From Fidelibacterota bacterium (lineage in GTDB: Bacteria > Fidelibacterota > Marinisomatia > Marinisomatales > TCS55), in the NCBI GenBank assembly GCA_018674655.1, contig JABGZQ010000073.1, positions 1 to 48,278 of the forward strand: DNA of 48,278 nt. The letters run 5' to 3'. Every line of letters starts with the position of its first letter. The stretch's first letter is position 1. The notes beneath the pieces are model-generated. The model saw only the letters and a program-made list of their open reading frames with translations, had not been told where the DNA came from and searched no databases. The translations under genes and the position numbers were made by a program. Shown in pieces: positions 17,973-27,957 of the stretch.

Positions 17973-18689
17973 TTACTTATTCCAGCCGAAGATTCTCCAA
18001 ATACGCAGTCGCCAAACCATCCATACCGCTTCAAACATAATGGATCGGCTCATTTTGGATTCGCCAATTGTTCGATCAATAAAAATAATGGGATGTTCTT
18101 TTAACCGATATCCTTTTATCCATGCACGAAAATTCATTTCAATTTGAAAAGAATATCCTGAAGACTTCACATTATCCAAATCGATGGATGCTAACACTTT
18201 TCTGGACCATGCTTTGTATCCACCCGTTGCGTCCTTTAATGGCATCCCTGTGGCAATGCGAGAGTAGAGATTTGCCCCATAACTCATGACCAAGCGTCGA
18301 ATGGGCCAATTCACCACACTCACGCCCTGAATATAGCGACTTCCGATCACAAGATCGTGTTTTTTTAAATGGGCGAGCATGGCCGGAATTTCAGTGGGAT
18401 CGTGACTCATATCTGCATCCATCTGAACAATAGCGTCATAGTCTCGATTTAATGCCCAGTGAAATCCATGGATATAGGCACGGCCAAGACCATCTTTCTT
18501 CGCGCGAACCTCCAAATGTAAATTCGGATATTTCTTCTGTAAATCGCGGACAATATCTCCTGTGCCATCTGGTGAAGTATCATCCACAATAAGCAAATGG
18601 TATTCAGAGTTAATCGTGAATACATTTTCAATTAAAGCAGCAATATTCTTGTGCTCATTATAGGTGGGTGAGATAATAAGTGTTTTCAT
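17973..18689 (-). CDS. Polyprenyl-phosphate mannosyltransferase / dolichyl-phosphate mannose synthase-like GT2
   Basis: A GT2 glycosyltransferase of 238 residues. The N-terminal I-I-S-P-T-Y-N-E-H-K-N-I, the V-D-D-T-S-P-D-G-T-G segment, the Q-M-D-A-D-M-S-H-D-P DxD motif and V-I-G-S-R-Y-I-Q-G-V-S-V-V-N-W-P are the standard series of soluble DPM1-type synthases. It is likely to transfer mannose (or another hexose) from a nucleotide sugar to polyprenyl phosphate at the inner face of the membrane. No C-terminal TM domain is present, as in the short bacterial Ppm1 form. The start overlaps the rmlD stop by ATGA, which suggests a shared glycan role. Confidence 0.92.
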   Translation of the reverse strand: MKTLIISPTYNEHKNIAALIENVFTINSEYHLLIVDDTSPDGTGDIVRDLQKKYPNLHLEVRAKKDGLGRAYIHGFHWALNRDYDAIVQMDADMSHDPTEIPAMLAHLKKHDLVIGSRYIQGVSVVNWPIRRLVMSYGANLYSRIATGMPLKDATGGYKAWSRKVLASIDLDNVKSSGYSFQIEMNFRAWIKGYRLKEHPIIFIDRTIGESKMSRSIMFEAVWMVWRLRIWRIFGWNK

Positions 18690-19564
18690 GACGTTAATTG
18701 ATTACGAATTTCCTTCAAACAAGTTTCAACACTTTTAGGACGAATACCAAGGGCCTTTTCAATTTTATCTGTTTTCATACCGCTCTTTAACGGACGTGGC
18801 GCATCTTGATTCAATTCCACAGTTTTGATAGGTTGGACTAATCCAGCATCTAATTCAAAAATATCTGCAATAATATGGGCAAATTCATATCGATTCATTA
18901 CCCGATCTCCACCATAATGGTAAATACCTTTTAATTCTTCATCGATCCCCCGTTCAATGACTTCCGCCAAATCTTCCGTCCATGTGGGGTTATTCCACTG
19001 ATCATCTACAATATTGATGGTTTTTTTCTGAGTCAGAGAATCCACAACCCATTTCACAAAACTGGCTTTTGTGTATTTCGTATAGCCATAAACAACATTG
19101 GGGCGAAGGGTTGTCACCATGCATTCCATCGATTCCAAAAATTGATCCGCTTCCCATTTTGTTTGTCCATAGACAGAAATTGGATTTGGGGAATCTCCTT
19201 CTGAATAAGGTCCATTTTTTCCATCAAATACATAATCCGTAGAAATTTGAATAAAGTGCCATTTAAACCCATCCGCTAAATATTTAACAGCATCCACATT
19301 TGCTGATTTAGCTCCCGCTGGATTTCGTTCGCAACCATCCACATTTGTCATGGCAGCTAAATTGAGAATAACATCCGGTTGAAAATTATCTTTTACCACT
19401 GCCACCGCATCTGGATCTGAAATATCTAAAGCCATGGATTGAGCATTTTGTTTATCATCGGGCACAAATAAGTCAACGGCTAATATATTATATCGAGAAG
19501 AAAGTTGCTTAATACACGCCTCTCCCAATTGCCCAAATGCACCTGTAATCAGAATGTTTTTCAT
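18686..19564 (-). CDS. rmlD: dTDP-4-dehydrorhamnose reductase (RmlD/SDR family)
   Basis: A 292-residue SDR enzyme. The glycine motif I-T-G-A-F-G-Q-L-G, N-L-A-A-M-T-N-V-D-G-C-E near 75-85, I-S-T-D-Y-V-F-D-G and S-V-Y-G-Q-T-K-W-E-A-D (catalytic YxxxK) are the RmlD series. RmlD makes dTDP-L-rhamnose with NAD(P)H. rmlA, rmlB and rmlC are not adjacent, so a related sugar-nucleotide reductase is possible. It is the first gene of a two-gene unit; the 130-bp gap upstream contains a long inverted repeat. Confidence 0.88.
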   Translation of the reverse strand: MKNILITGAFGQLGEACIKQLSSRYNILAVDLFVPDDKQNAQSMALDISDPDAVAVVKDNFQPDVILNLAAMTNVDGCERNPAGAKSANVDAVKYLADGFKWHFIQISTDYVFDGKNGPYSEGDSPNPISVYGQTKWEADQFLESMECMVTTLRPNVVYGYTKYTKASFVKWVVDSLTQKKTINIVDDQWNNPTWTEDLAEVIERGIDEELKGIYHYGGDRVMNRYEFAHIIADIFELDAGLVQPIKTVELNQDAPRPLKSGMKTDKIEKALGIRPKSVETCLKEIRNQLTS

Positions 19565-19621
19565 TTCAAATTGTGTTCCATGTTTTCATTTTAATTTTCT
19601 GATATTTTGATAGCATTCATG

Positions 19622-19669
19622 ACCCCTCTTTGTATTTCCCCTGTCATAGTAGGGGAAATACAAAGGGGT
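19622..19669. repeat. Long perfect inverted repeat (about 14 bp plus flanking pairs)
   Basis: TTTGTATTTCCCCT (19629-19642) and AGGGGAAATACAAA (19651-19664) are exact complements around an 8-base spacer. Pairing extends into CCCC/GGGG outside, with a small bulge. It lies between the rmlD start and the stop of the upstream lipoprotein gene. No T-run follows on the minus strand, so it is not a standard intrinsic terminator, although it could still stop or stabilise the lipoprotein transcript. Confidence 0.8.
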
Positions 19670-19694
19670 AAACTAAATATTTTCATTAGAAATA

Positions 19695-20699
19695 TTATTC
19701 CACAACTGTAAATGAATGGGCCACTATATCCACCTGTCTTAAAAGCATATATTTATCACGACCGGGATGAAACACCATTAAATGGATGTAGTAAGTTCGA
19801 TCAGAGGCCTCATCGTAAAATAAAAAAGAAATAAATGGACCCCCTTGAGCTTCTTTAATGCTTTCCCATAAGCCGGAAATCTTCCATGCACCTCTATCAT
19901 TGAATTCGCTGGGTTCAATTTTAAAGAGATAATCTGAATATTTAATGTGACCGAAATTATTGATTGGAATATCTTTAACATAGGCATGAACTGAAGCACT
20001 ATCCTGAAAAACCAATCCATCTGTCCACTTTACCGCCAACCATCGATAGGGCATATCCCGACCCATCCAGAAAAAATTCTGTTCGGCACTATCTGCAATC
20101 ACCGTATATCCCCATGGGATTTTCATGGTCCAACCATATTTATCCGCCAAATCTTTCGAAAGATCCTTTTGCAGGGTTGATCCTTCAAATAAATGCTTAC
20201 TCTGTCGTTTAAAAAATAAATCATCATATTGTTTCTTTAGCCATGCACTCTGATCCTCAGCTCGTTCAATAATTTTATCTAATGAAGGTCCATTTATAAT
20301 AAGGTAATTTTGATTTCGAGCATAAATATCCTGAGCAAATATGAGCTGATTATCCTCCTTCATTGATGATATGTACTGAGAGGGTGATAAAATTTGTTTT
20401 ACCAGTTTCGCACCCAAATTACGAGGATGGTCTCCCACCGCAGCCACAATCACATTCACGTGGTTATTCACATCAATAAAATTTTCAGGATCTACCCATA
20501 CCGTTCGATAGTAGGGTTCCGGCTGTGGTGTATATAATGTATCATTAAAAATAGTTGTAAGCACCTGTTGTACTTTGTCGCGATCTTCAAAAGCAGCCAC
20601 CACCACCAACTCATTATCCGCACCCATGGCACGGGGTTTCACTGAGTCGCAACCACACCATAAAAGTAAAATTGATATAATAATCCCAAACTGTTTCAT
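19695..20699 (-). CDS. DUF4837-like lipoprotein
   Basis: A 334-residue probable lipoprotein. The start M-K-Q-F-G-I-I-I-S-I-L-L-L-W-C-G-C is a signal sequence with a lipidation cysteine at residue 17. The body resembles the DUF4837 family of Bacteroidota lipoproteins: an N-terminal A-x-G-x-x-N-E-L-V-V-V segment, Q-D-I-Y-A-R-N-Q near 125 and an I-P-W-G-Y-T-V core. Function is unknown. I chose the ATG at 20699 because AGGA lies 8 nt before it, while the ATG at 20705 would sit on top of the Shine-Dalgarno. It follows rnr by a few bases and probably shares its transcript. Confidence 0.8.
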   Translation of the reverse strand: MKQFGIIISILLLWCGCDSVKPRAMGADNELVVVAAFEDRDKVQQVLTTIFNDTLYTPQPEPYYRTVWVDPENFIDVNNHVNVIVAAVGDHPRNLGAKLVKQILSPSQYISSMKEDNQLIFAQDIYARNQNYLIINGPSLDKIIERAEDQSAWLKKQYDDLFFKRQSKHLFEGSTLQKDLSKDLADKYGWTMKIPWGYTVIADSAEQNFFWMGRDMPYRWLAVKWTDGLVFQDSASVHAYVKDIPINNFGHIKYSDYLFKIEPSEFNDRGAWKISGLWESIKEAQGGPFISFLFYDEASDRTYYIHLMVFHPGRDKYMLLRQVDIVAHSFTVVE

Positions 20700-20708
20700 G
20701 ATCATTTC

Positions 20709-22799
20709 CTACTGGCTTTCAAGTGTGAAATTAGCCCGTTGTTTCTCAAAAAGAACAGCAAGAACCTTCACACTTACTTTATCACCTAAACGATATTCAT
20801 ACCTTGTTTTATGTCCCTGAAGACAATAGCGGTCTTCATCATAAGTATAATCATCATCTTCCATGGTATCAATATGGATTAGTCCTTCGGCCAATGAGGA
20901 TTGCAATTCTACAAATATGCCAAAGTTGACCACACCAGAAATCCGACCTTCAAATGTTTCCCCAATCCGCTCATTGAGCCAGCGCAATTGCTTCATTTTG
21001 ATATATTCCCGCTCTGCCGACAATGCTTTTAGCTCCACCTCATTCGAAATGTTAATCGATTTTAGCATAAGCTCTCTCCACTCACCTTCTTGTTGGATGG
21101 ATTTATTGCAAACCATTTTAATCATACGGTGAACCATCAGGTCAGGATAACGACGAATAGGGGAAGTGAAATGGGTATAATGGTCAAATGCCAATCCAAA
21201 ATGACCTTGATTCTTCATGGAATATTCTGCCTTACTCATGGTGCGCAATGCCACATTTTCGATGAGAGAGCGATAGGGTGAATCTTCTACATGTTTCAGA
21301 ACATTTTTAATATCATTGGGAGAGAGTTCTCCTTTGGGTATTTGTATACCCAATCGTAAAACTTTGAGAAGATCTGTAAAACGAACCACATCCTTTTGAT
21401 CCGGGTTCGCATGGACGCGATACACAAATGGATAATTCTTCGGCAGTTTTTTGGGCATTTCCGCTGCCACAACCCGATTGGCCAACAACATACATTCTTC
21501 TACAATACGATGGGATTCCATCCGCTCACTGGGGCGAATCTCATGGGGAATCCCCTTTTCACCCATTTCAAAAATGGGTTCAGGAATATCAAAATCAATA
21601 CTCCCGGCGTCAGAGCGGTTTTTGAATAGTCGCTTCGCCAATCGCTTCAAGATGAGAATATCATCCTTGAATTTATGATCTATCTTATCCTCAACAATAT
21701 CCTGCACATCTTGATAGGTGAATCGTGCTTTACTATTGATGACCGTAGGTAAAATTTCCTTTTCCATAATATTGAAATCTTTATCCATTTTCATGATGGC
21801 GGATACAGCCAACCGATCTTCGTTTGGCCTAAGAGAGCAGAGATTCGCCGATAATGCTTCCGGTAGCATATGGACCACACCCTCCGTGAAATATACCGAA
21901 GTGCTGCGTTGGATGGCCTCTCGATCGATATATGTATTTTGTTCCACAAAGTGGCTCACGTCCGCAATATGAACGCCCAACTCATATCCATTCCGATTTT
22001 GTTTGATTGAGATGGCATCGTCAAAATCTTTTGCATCTACGGGATCGATAGTGAAAGATGTCCATTCTCGTAAATCTCGTCGGTTTGAGATTTCTTGAGC
22101 GATAGACTTTTGACTAAAACGCTTCACTTCCTCCATGACCTTTTGTGGGAATTCCTGAAGATAATCATATTTGTTTAGAATCATTTTCATATCGTTAACT
22201 GGGTCTTCTGCCTTCCCAATAACGGTTTGTAATTCTGCAATAATGGGCTTAACAGGGCTACCCCAATCTTTGACCCGCGCTTTTACAATTTGACCTTCGT
22301 CCAAATCTTTTTTCGCCTTGATGAGTCGAATACCTCTATCGGGATTCACGGGAGAAATAGACATGAATAATTTTCCTGCATAGCGATAAGTAATACCAAT
22401 AAAAGAGTTCGAGCCCCGTTCCAATACTTTTTGGACCCGACCTTTCAACCCTTGAGGACTCGGACGTCCATGCAATTTTACACGGACATGATCACCGTGG
22501 ATAGCATCGGCCATGGAGCGGCGACCAATAAAAATATCTTCTAAATCGTCATCGGTAATGACAAAGCCAAATCCCTTTTGGGTTACCGTTAGACGGCCTA
22601 CAAATTGAGACCGCTCTCGAGGTAGGGTATATCGATTCCCCTTTACCCGAACAATTTCGCCGGACTTGACCAATTCATTGAGTAAAATTTTAACCGCACC
22701 TATTTCGTGTTGTTTCACTTTCATCCGATGAATAATATCCTTTTGTCGGAAAAGTTTTTCAGGTGATTTATTAAATATGTTAAGTAACTTTTTTCGCAT
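20709..22799 (-). CDS. rnr: Ribonuclease R (RNB family 3'-5' exoribonuclease)
   Basis: A 696-residue RNase II/R enzyme. A winged-helix start (about 1-60) and cold-shock OB domains (about 65-220, G-R-L-T-V-T-Q-K-G-F-G-F-V) come first. The RNB catalytic domain has F-T-I-D-P-V-D-A-K-D-F-D-D-A-I-S, the acidic metal site. H-F-T-S-P-I-R-R-Y-P-D-L-M-V-H-R is near 560 and a C-terminal S1 domain starts at G-R-I-S-G-V-V-N-F-G-I-F-V. The basic RNase R tail is short. It degrades structured RNA in the cytoplasm. Confidence 0.97.
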   Translation of the reverse strand: MRKKLLNIFNKSPEKLFRQKDIIHRMKVKQHEIGAVKILLNELVKSGEIVRVKGNRYTLPRERSQFVGRLTVTQKGFGFVITDDDLEDIFIGRRSMADAIHGDHVRVKLHGRPSPQGLKGRVQKVLERGSNSFIGITYRYAGKLFMSISPVNPDRGIRLIKAKKDLDEGQIVKARVKDWGSPVKPIIAELQTVIGKAEDPVNDMKMILNKYDYLQEFPQKVMEEVKRFSQKSIAQEISNRRDLREWTSFTIDPVDAKDFDDAISIKQNRNGYELGVHIADVSHFVEQNTYIDREAIQRSTSVYFTEGVVHMLPEALSANLCSLRPNEDRLAVSAIMKMDKDFNIMEKEILPTVINSKARFTYQDVQDIVEDKIDHKFKDDILILKRLAKRLFKNRSDAGSIDFDIPEPIFEMGEKGIPHEIRPSERMESHRIVEECMLLANRVVAAEMPKKLPKNYPFVYRVHANPDQKDVVRFTDLLKVLRLGIQIPKGELSPNDIKNVLKHVEDSPYRSLIENVALRTMSKAEYSMKNQGHFGLAFDHYTHFTSPIRRYPDLMVHRMIKMVCNKSIQQEGEWRELMLKSINISNEVELKALSAEREYIKMKQLRWLNERIGETFEGRISGVVNFGIFVELQSSLAEGLIHIDTMEDDDYTYDEDRYCLQGHKTRYEYRLGDKVSVKVLAVLFEKQRANFTLESQ

Positions 22800-22812
22800 T
22801 ATTATTTTTTTT

Positions 22813-24078
22813 CTATAAGTTTGAACTGAATTTTAGATGAATTTTTGCGTTTGATAATGTGCCGGAGAATCCCACGGCAATGTTAATCATAATTTTTCCG
22901 TTATATTGACGGAAACCCAGGCCATATCCGGGCTGGATATTAAGACCATCAGCGAATGGAATATCTGTAAATAAAAATAATTGTGACCTATCCATATCTC
23001 CCATAATCCATTCGGAAGATTGTACAATCACCCAATCTGCATTGAATTGGTTTTCATGGTACCCCCGCAACGAACCGGCACCCCCAAATTTGACCTGTTT
23101 CGAATAAGGCAATTGTCGTCCATCCATCCAATTATTGTGGGCCCACACAGAAAAATACAGCGTGGATTCTTTCCAGGGTTTATACTGTCCGAATTTCACC
23201 TCTACTTCTGCTGATTTTTCACCACTTTCACCGTCAGACCATCGACCCAAATTAAGTATACTTTCCCAGTAATTTCCTCGAAAAGGAAGCCAGCGGTTAT
23301 TTCGTCGATCCCCTGAAAAACCAATGATGAGTGATTCTGTCTCAAACGATTCATCCAAAATTAAATCGAGGTTGGTTTCCTTTCTTCCACCAAACATCCA
23401 AATGCCCATGGGCCACAATCCCGTAATGGCTCCCATAGAAGATTCTGACACATAGGTTTTTTCCACAAAATCCTGATCAAATCCAATTCGAGCCCCCAAA
23501 GGAAGGCTGAATAAAAAAGGTGTATCATACATAAAATTCAGATACCGGGATTTCACATTGGGTTGTCGCCATTCTACAGCCATAGATGTACCCTGTTTTC
23601 GAGGATTTTCTAAGTGAATATCGAATTCTCCTGTTGTGATCCATTTTCCGTCATTCCCCTTACTGGTACCAATGATACCACTGATTTCACTTTTGAATTG
23701 AGGATAATACGCCACCAAGGCCGCAATATGTTTTTCTCCAAATCGGGCAAATGAAATAAGCGTTTGTTCATTAATAAAGGGATATGCACTTCGAATGGCA
23801 TCTACCTGACGCATAGCTTGGTGTTTATCTGTTTGTCCCAATAATGGGTGAAATAAGCGACGTAACACCCTTGTCTCAATGGATCCATCCCCCTGAAAAG
23901 CAATGGAATCTAAAGTGGCCGAAATTGAAATATAATCATAGTCCATTGAATCGTTTAATTGATAATAACTATTCCACTCCCCTTTTGCTTCCAGAATGGC
24001 ATAAAGTGTGGAGTCAATCCTCTGGCCAAAGATGATTGACAAAAACATGAAAATTGGGATTACTCTAAAAATGGGCAC
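22813..24078 (-). CDS. Omp85/BamA-like outer-membrane beta-barrel protein
   Basis: A 421-residue secreted protein with a signal peptide ending near F-G-Q (residue 19-20). The C-terminal half alternates like a beta-barrel and holds F-G-G-A-G-S-L-R-G-Y, which matches the (V/L)RGY/F loop-6 motif of Omp85 proteins, followed by G-Y-G-L-G-F-R and a final barrel strand. The region at about 60-130 could hold a single POTRA-like domain, far fewer than the five of BamA. It starts at a GTG with a GGGAG Shine-Dalgarno inside the end of the upstream barrel gene (14-nt overlap). It may insert or secrete a partner such as that barrel; this is inference from coupling. Confidence 0.75.
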   Translation of the reverse strand: MPIFRVIPIFMFLSIIFGQRIDSTLYAILEAKGEWNSYYQLNDSMDYDYISISATLDSIAFQGDGSIETRVLRRLFHPLLGQTDKHQAMRQVDAIRSAYPFINEQTLISFARFGEKHIAALVAYYPQFKSEISGIIGTSKGNDGKWITTGEFDIHLENPRKQGTSMAVEWRQPNVKSRYLNFMYDTPFLFSLPLGARIGFDQDFVEKTYVSESSMGAITGLWPMGIWMFGGRKETNLDLILDESFETESLIIGFSGDRRNNRWLPFRGNYWESILNLGRWSDGESGEKSAEVEVKFGQYKPWKESTLYFSVWAHNNWMDGRQLPYSKQVKFGGAGSLRGYHENQFNADWVIVQSSEWIMGDMDRSQLFLFTDIPFADGLNIQPGYGLGFRQYNGKIMINIAVGFSGTLSNAKIHLKFSSNL

Positions 24079-27000
24079 GAACTTCTCCCTTTAGTTTGAT
24101 AAACCCATCATAACGATCATCATCTATGTAAAACAAGGTTGCATTGACTGAAAGTGATTTCCCTAAGAACATGGATGCCATGATGTTTGCCCGGATGGTT
24201 TGTTTATTGGCAACACCCTTCAATGCTTCCGGTGGCATGGATTCAAATCCATTGGCCAGATAATATTCCATGTTTCCTTCGATTCGGCCATCCTTCCCAA
24301 TGAATTGGGTCCAATGTGTTTTGATTCCATTGGCATCTACTGTTTTTGATTCGTAAAAACCGAGTTCAATTATATCAGTATAATAAATAGCTTTTATTTC
24401 CCATTGAAATTGATTGGTGCTTCTCCCCTTAATTCCGAATTCTGAATAAAATCCATTTATATAGCGGGAGGTAATACGATCATTTTCAGATTCAACCCTA
24501 GTTTTATGATAATTGCTATCAAATATTATATGGTTCTTTTGCTGAAAACCAATCTGAGATTCGATTCCATATTCAATCCGATCTCTGGTTTCCCATCCCC
24601 GTGTATCTAAGCCATTAAAATTCATTGTAAATTGATTCCAAATCAGGTGACGATCCTGACTACCTTTTTTCCTATAAATAAATTCATTTCTCATGTTTAG
24701 GCGCGATTGCTGCACATTGTTGTTAAGTTGATAATTACCCAATGAAAATGCGGGACCATGATAATCCATCCGGTTAAAGAATCTATATTTCCAGTTTTCA
24801 AGACGATTAAATTTCCATTTTGAGAAATCGATAGAAAAGCGCGTTAATCCATCCAATTGTAAACCATGTCTACGGTCCCCGGTAAAAACCGTATGGGCTA
24901 CGTATGCACCGTTGGGATCGGAAATATATTCATTCAACTGGGAGTCAAAACGGTAATGGCCCAGCCCTACACCGATAGAATCATACACTACTGCCCGAGA
25001 TTCACGCATGGATGTCTGAGAGTTTAAAACCAAATCCAACTGAAATGGACTTTTTCGATCCCGATAATTCACAGCTGCTCGCATGGAATTAAAATCGTTT
25101 TGTTTTTCACCCTCGTCATTCTCTTGAATCCTCTGACGGTACATCCATTCCTGCCGCCACCCTGATGCCCTGTGAGACTTATAGTCAGCTTGGAAAACCT
25201 TTCCTGTTTGGGTTGTTTCCATTTTTGTAGGGTCGTTGAAAGAGGCCGATTGATCTTCTCTCTGACCTACTCCCAAAGAAAAAGAGCGATTATTTCGTTT
25301 AAGATCAAACCCAACCAGAATATCATCAAAACGATAAGATTTTTGCCGCATTTCGTGAACCAATGTCACATAAGGAGTCAAAGGACCATTGAATAAACGG
25401 ATGTAACCATCCAATTCTTGAAATCCAATTTCTGATTGAACTTTGTTCCATCTCATTCCGGCGCTGTTAATCAATTTTCCTTGATAATTCAAATCAATCT
25501 CAGTTCGATCTCTTTTTTGATCGCCACGAGCCAACCGAGAAAAATCAATCTTGCTTTTCAGGCCACTACCAATTTTGATTTCGGTCCTCAGTGATGACAT
25601 AGATTCTCCACCCTCCTTCACATTCATTACATCCCAAGATTCATTAAAATTAACACTTCTGTCTCGGCTCAATGATTGGAAGTCTGATGAATTTTGCCAG
25701 TATTCTAATCCAAATCCCAATTGTATTTTTCTGAGAGAGATTGCCTTTTGATTTAAAACCATTCGAAACGCATTCCCATTCTCTCGCGATTCTGACCGAT
25801 TTGAAAAGAGATTATTCTGTTCGATTGAGAAAGCACCTTCTGTGGATAGAGACATACCCTTGCTTAATGATATGTTAGAATCAAACTGAAGTAATTGGTG
25901 ACTAATAGGTGGCCTCAGTGACCGACCCGGAGAATAACGCTGGCGGTTATCAATTTCGTCAGTGAAAACAAATTCATAATATATTCTGTCTTTATCAGAA
26001 ATTTTTCGAACATACTCTCCGGTGGGGTCCGGACTGAAGGTTACAGAGTAACGAACTTCATCTGTAAGAATTTGTGTATTAAAAGGAACGAAGATGAATA
26101 AAAATCTTTCACTTCTATATACGTAATCCCCCAATGAGTCCTGAACCACCCCCGATTGATAAACAATATCATTTTCATTAAAAGCAGTTTTTTGGTCCGA
26201 CGATAAAAAAGAAATAGATGAATTATCTCGTTCATCAATATAGGAAATGCTGTATTGTCCCTTCTCTCCGATGGCTCCTTCAAGCCCTGACTCCACATAA
26301 TTGGTTTTATAGGTCGATTCAGAATACTGGTATTCAATATCAATGTCTGAATCGAAATAGATCAAATGTTTCGGTGTAAATGTTAATTCGGCGGAAGTAT
26401 AGTCAATGGTGTAATCTCGATCCTCACCTCTGGTCAATTTTTGTCCATTCAACCACACTGTTTCAGAACCGGCAGAAATAATGACATTCCTTTGCCCATC
26501 CTTTGACGGCAAAAAATAAGGCCCCTGCTTTCCATCACTACCTTTTAACTCTACCCGATTATATTTTCCCTTAGATTGTCCAATTATCGTTCGAATTTTT
26601 ATATTATTTCTATTAATGTTATTCTTTATTCCTACTATATTTCTTCTGTTATTGTTATATTTGCCAGATTTGTTTCTTGCGGTTATATCTCCTGCTGTTA
26701 ATTCTCCCGCCGGATAAGATACATTTAAATATACTTTGTCTAATTCATCTAAAGCGGCTGTATTTCCTTCCGGCTGTATGAGGAATGATTCATCGGTTAT
26801 GGTCCCCGATACACGAATGTTTTCACTGAGTTTCCCTGCCAATTGAAATCGGAGTCCGCCATTCAACCCACCCATACCCTGGCTGGACATTTCCAAACCG
26901 CGAAAAAATGTCCCTGATGCATTAATGGGATAAAGCGTTGCTGGTGCCATTGAGTGGATATTGTTGGGTTTAGGTTGAATGATACTATCTTTTACCACAA

Positions 27001-27133
27001 CAATTATACTATCTAAAATAGGTAAATCATCAAATATAGGGCCAATTTGATTGGGTAGTGTTGTCTGAGTTGAATCTTGAGAAATAAGGGTACCTGTCAA
27101 TAGCACCCAATAGGCCATATTACGGTTGCGCAT
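24065..27133 (-). CDS. Large outer-membrane beta-barrel-like protein of unknown function
   Basis: A 1022-residue secreted protein with a signal peptide (MRNRNMAYWVLLTGTLISQ). From about residue 70 to the end it is a long series of short amphipathic strands separated by polar turns (many Arg, Asn, Ser, Tyr), which fits a large beta-barrel. A segment at about 224-276 (E-T-V-W-L-N-G-Q-K-L-T-R-G-E-D-R-D-Y-T-I then Y-T-S-A-E-L-T-F-T-P) resembles modules I associate with big FCB-group OM proteins of the SprA type; this is from memory, not a search. No TonB box or plug is visible. I took the ATG at 27133 over an in-frame TTG at 27142. The gene overlaps the propeller gene upstream and the Omp85-like gene downstream. 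Confidence 0.6.
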   Translation of the reverse strand: MRNRNMAYWVLLTGTLISQDSTQTTLPNQIGPIFDDLPILDSIIVVVKDSIIQPKPNNIHSMAPATLYPINASGTFFRGLEMSSQGMGGLNGGLRFQLAGKLSENIRVSGTITDESFLIQPEGNTAALDELDKVYLNVSYPAGELTAGDITARNKSGKYNNNRRNIVGIKNNINRNNIKIRTIIGQSKGKYNRVELKGSDGKQGPYFLPSKDGQRNVIISAGSETVWLNGQKLTRGEDRDYTIDYTSAELTFTPKHLIYFDSDIDIEYQYSESTYKTNYVESGLEGAIGEKGQYSISYIDERDNSSISFLSSDQKTAFNENDIVYQSGVVQDSLGDYVYRSERFLFIFVPFNTQILTDEVRYSVTFSPDPTGEYVRKISDKDRIYYEFVFTDEIDNRQRYSPGRSLRPPISHQLLQFDSNISLSKGMSLSTEGAFSIEQNNLFSNRSESRENGNAFRMVLNQKAISLRKIQLGFGLEYWQNSSDFQSLSRDRSVNFNESWDVMNVKEGGESMSSLRTEIKIGSGLKSKIDFSRLARGDQKRDRTEIDLNYQGKLINSAGMRWNKVQSEIGFQELDGYIRLFNGPLTPYVTLVHEMRQKSYRFDDILVGFDLKRNNRSFSLGVGQREDQSASFNDPTKMETTQTGKVFQADYKSHRASGWRQEWMYRQRIQENDEGEKQNDFNSMRAAVNYRDRKSPFQLDLVLNSQTSMRESRAVVYDSIGVGLGHYRFDSQLNEYISDPNGAYVAHTVFTGDRRHGLQLDGLTRFSIDFSKWKFNRLENWKYRFFNRMDYHGPAFSLGNYQLNNNVQQSRLNMRNEFIYRKKGSQDRHLIWNQFTMNFNGLDTRGWETRDRIEYGIESQIGFQQKNHIIFDSNYHKTRVESENDRITSRYINGFYSEFGIKGRSTNQFQWEIKAIYYTDIIELGFYESKTVDANGIKTHWTQFIGKDGRIEGNMEYYLANGFESMPPEALKGVANKQTIRANIMASMFLGKSLSVNATLFYIDDDRYDGFIKLKGEVRAHF

Positions 27134-27890
27134 GGATATCAAAAAGAATCAAATGAGTTTTTGTTAATATTTGGAGAAATTCTCCATCCGAAATCGCATC
27201 CAATATTGTTAATCCATTCAATGGCAAAAGCATGGGGTCTTCTCCCAAAACCTGCATATGTCCGCCCCCATTAATAACAAGCCATTTCTCTCGAATTTGA
27301 ATTATCTCTATAGGAGAGTCAACCGCGACGCTAAATCGACGCTCTAACCGCCCCGACCTGCTGTATAATTGCACCTCATTATTACAATCAAATAGGATCG
27401 CCAATTGGTCTCGGTAACCAAAGCCCATGGCCTGAATGCAATCGTTTGTATGGGAAATTCGGTTTAAATCAATAAATGGATTTAGTGAATTCGAGCTACG
27501 ATCGGTTAAATATATCTCTTGAGTCTCCGAGGAGTAGACCGCCATCCTTCCCTGCTGATCAATACTAAAAACTTCTGGATATAAAGGGATCCCTTCAAGT
27601 GAAATAGGCTGAGCGTGAATATAATTTAATTGGGTATCCCATCGGTCGATCTTACTTTCGGATCGATCTAAAATATATATATCCAATTGATTTGAGACAA
27701 TGTCTACGGGATCAAATAATCCGGACCTTCTTGACCCAAATCCCCCTTCAATATATAATGAATCGGAATGCCATCTTCCTATCCGACGACGATTAGAGTC
27801 CAAAAATATTAAACCATTGGGAACCTTAACGAAACGATCAGGCTGAAACTCAGTAGAAAGGATATTTTTTTTAAGATCAATCCGACCCAC
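27120..27890 (-). CDS. Probable secreted beta-propeller-like protein, start uncertain
   Basis: A protein of at least 256 residues from the first standard start codon, a GTG at 27890. It has repeated units of about 40 residues with G-L-I-F-L-D-S-N-R-R-R-I-G-R-W, L-D-I-Y-I-L-D-R-S-E-S-K-I-D-R-W-D and the like, the pattern of NHL/6-bladed beta-propellers. The open frame continues upstream to about 27990 and encodes a clear signal peptide (N-S-R-A-F-F-L-L-C-F-L-F-L-V-E-G-I-Y-S-Q) with no ATG, GTG or TTG before it. A CTG at 27963-27965, overlapping the lgt stop, is the likeliest true start. Function is unknown; the tight overlap with the barrel gene suggests a partner. Confidence 0.7.
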   Translation of the reverse strand: MGRIDLKKNILSTEFQPDRFVKVPNGLIFLDSNRRRIGRWHSDSLYIEGGFGSRRSGLFDPVDIVSNQLDIYILDRSESKIDRWDTQLNYIHAQPISLEGIPLYPEVFSIDQQGRMAVYSSETQEIYLTDRSSNSLNPFIDLNRISHTNDCIQAMGFGYRDQLAILFDCNNEVQLYSRSGRLERRFSVAVDSPIEIIQIREKWLVINGGGHMQVLGEDPMLLPLNGLTILDAISDGEFLQILTKTHLILFDIHAQP

Positions 27891-27957
27891 CTCAATGGGG
27901 GTTTGAGAATAAATACCCTCAACTAAAAACAGAAAACAGAGAAGAAAAAATGCTCTA

